64,000 nt of DNA from A07HB70 sp964512675 (GTDB taxonomy: Archaea; Halobacteriota; Halobacteria; Halobacteriales; Haloferacaceae). The DNA lies in the NCBI GenBank assembly GCA_964512675.1, contig CAZEJR010000012.1, forward strand, positions 1 to 64,000. The letters run 5' to 3'. Below the pieces are notes generated by a model that made no database searches, was not told where the DNA came from, and saw nothing but the letters and a program-made list of their open reading frames with translations. The translations under genes were made by a program, and so were the position numbers. Below, in pieces: positions 58,143 through 64,000 of the stretch (the stretch's first letter is position 1; every line of letters begins with the position of its first letter).

Positions 58143-59903
58143 TCAACTGACGTCTGCCACGCGCTCGACGACCCGGTCGCGCAGGGCCTCGCGGGTCCGG
58201 TGGCTCGACTCGGCGTCGAAGGAGACGCGCAGGAGGTCGCTCCCGGGCGTCGTCACGGACCGCCGGTACGCGTCGCCGAAGTCGTCGAGCGCGACGGTCG
58301 CGACGTCCAAGTCGTAGATGTCGCCGAGCGGCGCGAAGTCGAGACCGTGGGGAGTTCGGAACTGCTCGGTGAACGGGGGGTCGAACGCCTCGACGGGTAG
58401 CTCGTGGAAGATACCGCCGCCGTCGTTGTCGACGAGGATCACGGTTGCATCGACGTCACACCGCTCTAGCGCCAGTAAGCCGTTCGCGTCGTGGTAGAGC
58501 GCCAGGTCGCCGACGACGAGCGTGAGCGGATCGGTCGTCGCGTCGCCGGCCCCGAGCGCCGTCGACACGACGCCGTCGATACCGCTCGCGCCACGGTTAC
58601 CGAGCACCGTCAGCGACGCCGTCGAGGGCGCGCCGAAGCGGTCGAGGTCCCGGACCGGCATCGAGTTCGAGACCACGACGGTCGCGGGGTCGGGAGCGCG
58701 CTCGGCAGCCGTCGCGAGAACCCGTCCCTCGTGGACGGCGCCCTCGGCTGCTGCGGCCGCGTGAGCCTCGCGAGCCGCCCGGTCGGCGCGCTCCCACCGC
58801 TCGGCCCACCCGGCGTCGACGGACGGTGTCGCCCGTTCGGCGACACGCGCTGCCAGCCGCGAGGGGTCGGCGACGACGAGGTCGGTGGCCCGGAACTCTG
58901 CCTCGCGCCACCCGCCAGCGGTGTCGACGACGAACTGGCGCGCGCCCGTGCCGGCGAGGTATCGCCGCAGGCGCTTCGACGTGGGCGAGGCCCCGACGCG
59001 GAGGACCACCTCCGGGTCGGGCCACGGCGCCGTCGCCGCGGAGTCGACGTAGGCGTCGTACGCGCCGAGGACCGGCGTCGTACGGACGTGACCGCCGAAC
59101 CGCAGACCGGAGAGCGGGTCGGCGAGCACCGGAACCCCGGTTGCGGCGGCGAGGGCGGCGAACGCCTCGCGGTCGAGTCCCGGCGGGTCGGCCGGGCCGG
59201 CGACGACGAGGCCGCGCGCCGCGTCGAGAGCGTCGACGACGCGACGGAGGTCGGCGGGCGAGAGCGCGGGCGTGCCGGCGGTGCGGCGGACGAACGGCGC
59301 GCCGTCCGGACGGCCGTCGGCGGCGAGCGAGTCGAGGTCGTCGGACACGCCGTCCGTCGGCGTCGGCTCCAGCGGCTTCGGAAACGGGCAGTTGAGGTGG
59401 ACCGGACCGGACGGGGTGCCCGTCGCCGCCGCGAGCGCGGTCGCGACCCTCGTCCGGAGCGCGCGGAGCGTCCGTGGCTCTGCCGTCGGCTCGGGCAGGT
59501 CGGCGTAGAGCCGCGTCGCAGCCCCGTACAGCTTCTCCTGGTCGACGGTCTGGTTCGCCCCGGAGTCCCGCAGTTCGGCGGGACGGTCGGCGGTGAGGAT
59601 GAGGAGCGGCACCCGGCCCTCGTCGGCCTCGACGACGGCGGGGTGGAGCTCGGCGGCGGCAGTGCCGGACGTCGTCACGACGGGGGTCGGCTCGCCGGTG
59701 CGACGGGCACGGCCGAGCGCGAAGAAGGCCGCCGAGCGCTCGTCGAGGTGCGAGCGCACCCGCACCTCGTCTCGGGCCGCGAGCGCGAGTGTCAACGGCG
59801 TCGAGCGCGACCCGGGGGCGACACAGGCGACCCGGACCCCGGCGCGGACGAGTTCGTCGACGAGCGCCCGGCCGTGGAGCGTCGAGCGGTTCGGTGCGGT
59901 CAT
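58143..59903 (-). CDS. menD: SEPHCHC synthase
   Basis: A 586-residue thiamine-diphosphate enzyme that adds 2-oxoglutarate to isochorismate. The N-terminal domain has VRVACVAPGSRSTPLTLALA and LDERSAAFFALGRARRTGEP, and VTTSGTAAAELHPAVVEADE, all MenD signatures. The C-terminal ThDP domain has GNRGASGIDGVVSTALGAGD and the Mg/ThDP motif with VVGDLALYHDANGLLALERC, then ILVDNDGGGIFHELPVEAFD. Complete. It starts one base after the menF stop. Confidence 0.95.
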   Translation of the reverse strand: MTAPNRSTLHGRALVDELVRAGVRVACVAPGSRSTPLTLALAARDEVRVRSHLDERSAAFFALGRARRTGEPTPVVTTSGTAAAELHPAVVEADEGRVPLLILTADRPAELRDSGANQTVDQEKLYGAATRLYADLPEPTAEPRTLRALRTRVATALAAATGTPSGPVHLNCPFPKPLEPTPTDGVSDDLDSLAADGRPDGAPFVRRTAGTPALSPADLRRVVDALDAARGLVVAGPADPPGLDREAFAALAAATGVPVLADPLSGLRFGGHVRTTPVLGAYDAYVDSAATAPWPDPEVVLRVGASPTSKRLRRYLAGTGARQFVVDTAGGWREAEFRATDLVVADPSRLAARVAERATPSVDAGWAERWERADRAAREAHAAAAAEGAVHEGRVLATAAERAPDPATVVVSNSMPVRDLDRFGAPSTASLTVLGNRGASGIDGVVSTALGAGDATTDPLTLVVGDLALYHDANGLLALERCDVDATVILVDNDGGGIFHELPVEAFDPPFTEQFRTPHGLDFAPLGDIYDLDVATVALDDFGDAYRRSVTTPGSDLLRVSFDAESSHRTREALRDRVVERVADVS

Positions 59904-59904
59904 C

Positions 59905-61242
59905 TCACCGCTCCAGCTCGTCGAGGATCGGTCGGTACTTCAGCTGCACCTCGTCCCACTCGGCGTCCGGACCGGAGTCGGCGACGACGCCGACGCCGGC
60001 GAAGGCAGTGACCCGGTGGCGGTCGGGCGAGACGACCGCAGAGCGGATACCGACCGCGAACTCGCCGTTTCCGGCGGCGTCGAACCAGCCGACCGGCGCC
60101 GCGTACCAGCCGCGGTCGAACTGCTCGGCTGCACGGATGGTCGCGAGCGCGCGGTCCGGCGGCAGGCCGCCGACGGCTGGCGTCGGGTGGAGCGCCTCGA
60201 CGACGTCGAGAACGTGTGTGTCGCTCGCGAGCGTCGCCGAGACCGGCGTGTGGAGGTGCTGGACGGTCGCCAGTCGCCGGACCGTCCGGTCGCCGACCCG
60301 CACCCGACCGAGGGGAGCGAGCTGGTTCCGGACCGCCTCGACGACGAGATCGTGTTCGCAGCGGTTCTTCGGGTCGGCGGCGAGCTCCTCGGCGAGCCAC
60401 TCGTCCTCCTCGGGGGTGTCGCCGCGGCCCGTCGTCCCCGCGAGCGCGCCCGTCCCGACGGTCCGACCGTGGAGACTGACGAGGCGTTCCGGGCTGGCAC
60501 CGAGGAAGACCGGCGGCGACGCGTCGTCGCCCGGTTCGACGAGAAAGCGGTAGCAGTCGGGGTTCGAGGCACCGAGGCCGTTGAGGAGCGCTGCCACGTC
60601 GACGGGGCGTTCGGTCTCGACCGCCAGCCCCTGCGCCAGCACGACCTTGCGGAGGTCGCCGGCGCGGATTCGCTCGACCGCGTCGCGGACGCTCGTGGTC
60701 CAGGTCTCGCGGTCGGTGGTGCGCTCGCGCGCGGCGACGCCCGGCGGACCGGTACGAGGGCCGGGGTCCGGCGGGGCCACAAGCCGGTCGCGCTCACGCT
60801 CGACCCGGGCGTCGACGGTCTCCGGCGTCGCGTCCTCGCCGACAGCGGTGACGGTGAGCCACGTTCCGTCGTGGGTGTCGGTCACCTGGACGCGGGGGAG
60901 GACGAACCGGGTACCGGGAAACGCCGTCCACGGTGCCGCGCCCGTCCCGTCGGGGTGAAAGGCGGCCCCGCCGAACAGCCGAGGACAGGCTGCCTCGGTG
61001 CCGGCGTGGACGTCGCCGTCGTCGAAGAGACGCCCGGCGGCGTCGCGGACGGCGTCGAACCGCCGCGGACCGTCGGCCTCGACGGCAGCCGCGACGCCGC
61101 CGGCGACCACCGTCGCCCCGTCCGGTGGGACCCACGCCGTCCGGGGCGTGGCGAGAGCGGCGAGGGCGGCCCGAAGGTCGACGTCCGGAATCCGGACGGA
61201 CCGGCTCACCAGAGACGCCCGATCGGCGCGCGGTGCGCTCAT
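59905..61242 (-). CDS. menF: isochorismate synthase
   Basis: A 445-residue chorismate-using enzyme committing chorismate to menaquinone. The core has GDLRKVVLAQGLAVETERPV, FLGASPERLVSLHGRTVGTG, ALAGTTGRGDTPEEDEWLAE, and LHPTPAVGGLPPDRALATIR followed by RGWYAAPVGWFDAAGNGEFA and GVGVVADSGPDAEWDEVQLK, all conserved in MenF/EntC. It starts at ATG 61242 and is the first gene of the men operon. TTTTA on the minus strand (61268-61272) is its box A at 26-30 nt. Confidence 0.95.
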   Translation of the reverse strand: MSAPRADRASLVSRSVRIPDVDLRAALAALATPRTAWVPPDGATVVAGGVAAAVEADGPRRFDAVRDAAGRLFDDGDVHAGTEAACPRLFGGAAFHPDGTGAAPWTAFPGTRFVLPRVQVTDTHDGTWLTVTAVGEDATPETVDARVERERDRLVAPPDPGPRTGPPGVAARERTTDRETWTTSVRDAVERIRAGDLRKVVLAQGLAVETERPVDVAALLNGLGASNPDCYRFLVEPGDDASPPVFLGASPERLVSLHGRTVGTGALAGTTGRGDTPEEDEWLAEELAADPKNRCEHDLVVEAVRNQLAPLGRVRVGDRTVRRLATVQHLHTPVSATLASDTHVLDVVEALHPTPAVGGLPPDRALATIRAAEQFDRGWYAAPVGWFDAAGNGEFAVGIRSAVVSPDRHRVTAFAGVGVVADSGPDAEWDEVQLKYRPILDELER

Positions 61243-61267
61243 CGGCTTCGCTCGGGTCCGGACGGTC

Positions 61268-61274
61268 TTTTACC
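61268..61274 (-). promoter_or_regulatory. box A promoter of the men operon
   Basis: The minus strand reads GGTAAAA, 26-32 nt before the menF ATG at 61242. It probably drives menF-D-B-A-C. Confidence 0.6.
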
Positions 61275-61301
61275 TTGTCGTACGGCGGGTGCCCCCCGCC
61301 A

Positions 61302-61310
61302 ACTATATGT
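61302..61310 (+). promoter_or_regulatory. box A promoter of the RHH protein gene
   Basis: ACTATATGT precedes ATG 61338 by 28-36 nt; it also lies 60 nt upstream of menF on the other strand, making a divergent promoter region. Confidence 0.6.
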
Positions 61311-61337
61311 AACCGTCTCTCGAAGCCCGACCGACCG

Positions 61338-61550
61338 ATGCCTACCGTCCGAATCACCGTTCCGGAACATCTCGAGATGCGCATCGCGCGGCTCGTCGAA
61401 CAGGACGAGTTCGTCGACCGCGAGGAGGCCATCGAGGAACTGCTGTCGACCGGCCTCCGCGCGTTCCGGACCGGCGGGTCGATGGACACGAACGACCCCG
61501 ACTTCGAGGACGACGGGATGATGGGCCACGAAGACGAGTACGTCTTCTGA
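61338..61550 (+). CDS. ribbon-helix-helix family small protein
   Basis: A 70-residue protein. MPTVRITVPEHLEMRIARLV opens the ribbon and first helix, followed by FVDREEAIEELLSTGLRAFR as the second helix: a clear RHH DNA-binding core. An acidic tail with DPDFEDDGMMGHEDEYVF follows. Haloarchaea have a family of such proteins near the men genes' position (DUF7120 is one candidate). It may regulate itself or the divergent men operon (inference). Confidence 0.8.
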   Translation: MPTVRITVPEHLEMRIARLVEQDEFVDREEAIEELLSTGLRAFRTGGSMDTNDPDFEDDGMMGHEDEYVF

Positions 61551-61597
61551 GGACGTCCGCAACAACGGTTAAGCCGCCGGCGCCCGCACTCACCGGT

Positions 61598-61876
61598 ATG
61601 CACAAGGACGAACTGCTCGAACTCCACGAGCAGATGGTGGAGATAAAGGACTACTTTGCGGCCCGCGAACACGTCGACTCGAGCCTGTTCGAACCGTACG
61701 ACGGGCTGGACGTCGACCCGTCGCACGTCCACAAGTCCAAGAGCGAGCACAAACACGCCGTCTTCGTCCTCGGGAACGCCCTCGCGAACGCCATGAGCGA
61801 CGACGAGTTCTCCGAGGCCGGCCGGGTCGGGAAGCGGATGAAGGAGCTGGCCGAAGACGCCGAGTCGAAGCTGTAG
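61598..61876 (+). CDS. UPF0058 family protein
   Basis: A 92-residue helical protein. MHKDELLELHEQMVEIKDYF, then HVDSSLFEPYDGLDVDPSHV, HKSKSEHKHAVFVLGNALAN and FSEAGRVGKRMKELAEDAES match UPF0058 over the whole length. Function unknown; the conserved His/Ser cluster in the middle could bind metal. ACGGTTAAGC 25-30 nt upstream is a possible box A. It ends 2 bp before the rhomboid gene, so the two are probably cotranscribed. Confidence 0.92.
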   Translation: MHKDELLELHEQMVEIKDYFAAREHVDSSLFEPYDGLDVDPSHVHKSKSEHKHAVFVLGNALANAMSDDEFSEAGRVGKRMKELAEDAESKL

Positions 61877-61878
61877 GC

Positions 61879-63534
61879 GTGGTCGGCGCGGCGCTCCTCT
61901 GGCGCGTCGCCGTCGTCGCCGCGGTCGGCGGATCGTTCCTCCTCGTCGTCGCGCTCGACGCCCGGCGGGCCGGTCGCGCCCGGACGCTCCGGCGGCGCCT
62001 GATACTCGGCGTACCGTGGGGGACGCTCCTGACGATCGCGGGCGTCCTCGCCGTCTACCTCGTCCTCCAAGGCGGCGCGCGGGCGTGGAACGACCCCGCG
62101 ACGATCCCGTTTCGCGCGTGGTCGTTGCTCTACCCGCTCGGCGTCGTCACGGCGCCGTTCGCACACGCCGGGCCGGGACACCTGCTCGGCAACCTGGCAG
62201 GCACGCTCGCGTTCGCCCCCCTCGTCGAGTACGCCGTCGGCCACTACCCGCGAGAGCGCGGCGCGTCGTCGTTCGGGTCGCTCCGCGAGACTCCGTACGC
62301 CCGCGCGCTCCTCGTCCCGGCGGCGGCGGTCGTCGTCGGCCTGTTCACCGGCGTCTTCGCCGTCGGCCCGATAATCGGGTTCTCGGGGGTCGTCTTCGCC
62401 TTCGCCGGGTGTGCGCTCGTCTGCTACCCGCTCCGGACGGTGGTCGCGCTGGCCGGCGCACGCGCGGTCTCGCTTCTCACCGCCGCGGTCCGGTCGCCCG
62501 TCACCGTCGCGCGGGCAGAGCCGTCGTTCACCTCGCCGTGGTGGGCCGACATCGCGATACAGGGCCACGCGCTCGGCCTCCTCGTCGGGATGCTGGCCGG
62601 TCTGTGGCTCGGTCGACGCGGCGTCGTCGAGCAGCCGTCCGCACTCCGGACTTGGGCCGGGGTCCTGCTGTTCGGCGTCGGACAGTCGCTCTGGGCGGTC
62701 TACTGGTTCCGGGGCCAGGGGACGTTCGTTCTCTACCGCGCGGCGGGGCTGGCGCTGGTGGCCGTCCTCGCGGCGCTCGTCGCCGCGACCGTAGTCGCCT
62801 CGGCCCGCCCCCTCGTCGGGAGCGGGCCGGCGGGCGAGTCGCTCCGGTCGCTGCCGCGGTGGCAGACCGGCGCCGTCGCGCTCGTCGTCGTCCTGTCTGC
62901 GCTCGCCGGTCCGGGCGCGGCGGTGAACCTCGCGACGACGAGCGACGACCCGCTGCCGGGCGAGCCGCTGACGATCCGTGACTACGAGGTGGCCTACGCC
63001 GAGGACGTCGAGAACGGGATGGTGTCGGTCGTCGACGTCGAGGCGTTCGGCGAGACGACGAGCGTGAACACCTCGGGTGTCGTCGTCCGGTCACGCGATC
63101 GCCACGCGTGGGTGACGGCGGTGTCGAAGGGCCGCCTGTCGTTCGCCGGACGGACGGTGGTGCGGGTCGGCGGCGTCGGCTGGCTGGAGCGGGTGGTCGT
63201 CCAGCGCCGTGGCTGGAACGCCGTCGGCGGCAACCACAGCTACCGGGTGACGTTCACACACGCGAACGCGACCCGGGTTGTCTACCGTGCGCCGCCGGCC
63301 CGGGCGTCGCCGACGGTCGACGGACGGACCGTCTCGATCCGCGCCGCGCCGCCGGGCTTCCGTGTCGCCGTCAGCCGCGACAACCGGACCCGGACCGTCC
63401 CGCTCCCGGCGGCGAACACGACGACGACGGCGCTCGGCCTGCAGTTCACCCGCGACGGACGCAGTCTCGTCGCGTCGCGAGACGGCACGCGGGTCGTCGT
63501 CGCCCGACAGGAGACGTACCCCGGCGCGCGCTAA
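61879..63534 (+). CDS. rhomboid-family intramembrane serine protease with large C-terminal domain
   Basis: A 551-residue membrane protein. The rhomboid core occupies about residues 45-245: AHAGPGHLLGNLAGTLAFAP with His101 and Asn105, IGFSGVVFAFAG with the catalytic Ser169, and IQGHALGLLVGMLAG with the catalytic His230. Three further membrane segments (about 255-345) and a 200-residue extracytoplasmic beta domain (about 350-551; GEPLTIRDYEVAYAEDVENG) follow. It starts at GTG 61879, two bases after the UPF0058 gene. Its substrates are unknown. Confidence 0.9.
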   Translation: MVGAALLWRVAVVAAVGGSFLLVVALDARRAGRARTLRRRLILGVPWGTLLTIAGVLAVYLVLQGGARAWNDPATIPFRAWSLLYPLGVVTAPFAHAGPGHLLGNLAGTLAFAPLVEYAVGHYPRERGASSFGSLRETPYARALLVPAAAVVVGLFTGVFAVGPIIGFSGVVFAFAGCALVCYPLRTVVALAGARAVSLLTAAVRSPVTVARAEPSFTSPWWADIAIQGHALGLLVGMLAGLWLGRRGVVEQPSALRTWAGVLLFGVGQSLWAVYWFRGQGTFVLYRAAGLALVAVLAALVAATVVASARPLVGSGPAGESLRSLPRWQTGAVALVVVLSALAGPGAAVNLATTSDDPLPGEPLTIRDYEVAYAEDVENGMVSVVDVEAFGETTSVNTSGVVVRSRDRHAWVTAVSKGRLSFAGRTVVRVGGVGWLERVVVQRRGWNAVGGNHSYRVTFTHANATRVVYRAPPARASPTVDGRTVSIRAAPPGFRVAVSRDNRTRTVPLPAANTTTTALGLQFTRDGRSLVASRDGTRVVVARQETYPGAR

Positions 63535-64000
63535 GCGTCCCACGCGACGCGGTGGACCTCGACGTCGACGGCCTCGCTGTCTGATTCGTGGAACGAGAAC
63601 CGCCGGTCGAGGGCGACCGTCGCGGCGTGTGAGGCCGTCAGACGCCCGCCGTGGTCGGCGGCGAACGAGGCGACGAACTCGCGGCTCCCCGCCCGGTGGA
63701 CCGAGTACGAGACGTCGGCGACGGCACTCGCGGCGGCGAGAAACGCCCGGTCGGCGTAGACGGCGTCGCGCTGTGCGCCGAACGGCGGGTTGGTCAGCAC
63801 CGTCGTCTGCCGGTCGGGGTCGCGGGCAAGCGGGAGCTGTGTCGCGTCCGCGCGGACCCACGTGACGGCGGCATCGACGCCGACCCGACGACGGTTCTCG
63901 CGCGCCGTCGTCAGCGGCGCGGCGTCGAGCTCGACGCCGACGACACGGACCGGGGCGCGCAGGGCGGCGCCGAGCGCCAGCATCCCCGTGCCCGTGCCGA
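63531..64000 (-). CDS. METTL5-like methyltransferase, 5' end outside window
   Basis: The C-terminal 155 residues of a class I methyltransferase; the start lies to the right of the window. The window begins inside GTGTGMLALGAALRAPVRVV, motif I and the following strand. VRADATQLPLARDPDRQTTV leads to the N6-adenine/rRNA motif LTNPPFGAQRDAVYADRAFL (NPPF). The later HRAGSREFVASFAADHGGRL and TIERRFSFH-like end fit archaeal METTL5-type enzymes that modify rRNA adenine. It overlaps the rhomboid stop by four bases. Confidence 0.85.
   Translation of the reverse strand, partial: GTGTGMLALGAALRAPVRVVGVELDAAPLTTARENRRRVGVDAAVTWVRADATQLPLARDPDRQTTVLTNPPFGAQRDAVYADRAFLAAASAVADVSYSVHRAGSREFVASFAADHGGRLTASHAATVALDRRFSFHESDSEAVDVEVHRVAWDA

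Overview
The window is chromosomal DNA from a haloarchaeon (class Halobacteria). The DNA is very GC-rich and the proteins are strongly acidic, rich in Asp and Glu. Many genes start with GTG, with a TATA-like box A 25-30 nt upstream of the start codon, as expected for leaderless transcripts. Several families are typical of haloarchaea (TbsP, UPF0179, UPF0058, DUF63, GatE, MptE-type pterin kinase, a complete-looking men cluster). No plasmid, phage, insertion sequence or CRISPR features were seen. Both edges cut genes: prkA on the left, a METTL5-like methyltransferase on the right.

Layout. 1-6.6 kb: prkA (partial), small haloarchaeal families, an aspartoacylase-like peptidase, a large unusual lipoprotein and tRNA-Leu(CAA). 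6.6-11.2 kb: inositol-phosphatase family enzyme, DUF63 membrane protein, a YcaO cyclodehydratase-like protein and the regulator TbsP. 11.3-15.1 kb: one-carbon genes glyA and folD, separated by a lipoprotein and a zinc ribbon. 15.1-22.3 kb: a candidate small RNA, an AI-2E family permease, an ABC exporter, FEN1, an acetyltransferase, a methyltransferase and an ornithine-cyclodeaminase family enzyme. 22.3-30 kb: a translation and nucleic-acid block on the minus strand (pelota, two membrane microproteins, NEMF/NFACT, Elp3, an S1/OB/DHH protein). 30-37.3 kb: YIP1, an FMN reductase, MutY, BolA plus an AGE epimerase, and a sugar ABC transporter operon in which only the binding protein is intact. 37.4-46.5 kb: fumC, gatE, a TrmJ-type methylase, a pterin-binding (DHPS-like) enzyme, a candidate structured RNA, mptE and a photolyase. 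46.5-54.8 kb: two MFS transporters, a DJ-1 protein, superoxide dismutase, thyX, pyrBI and small genes. 54.8-61.2 kb: menaquinone genes menF-D-B-A-C on the minus strand. 61.3-64 kb: small conserved genes, a rhomboid protease and a partial methyltransferase.

Functional links. GlyA and FolD supply and interconvert C1-folates, ThyX consumes methylene-folate, and the DHPS-like protein and MptE belong to the pterin branch, so much of folate metabolism is represented. Pelota and NEMF act on stalled ribosomes and lie 450 bp apart with two membrane microproteins between them. The most notable observations are the decayed ABC operon with its intact binding protein and palindromic promoter, the two promoter-associated hairpin-rich segments (about 15.15 kb and 44.22 kb), the DHH protein with apparently lost catalytic motifs, and the stand-alone YcaO protein.
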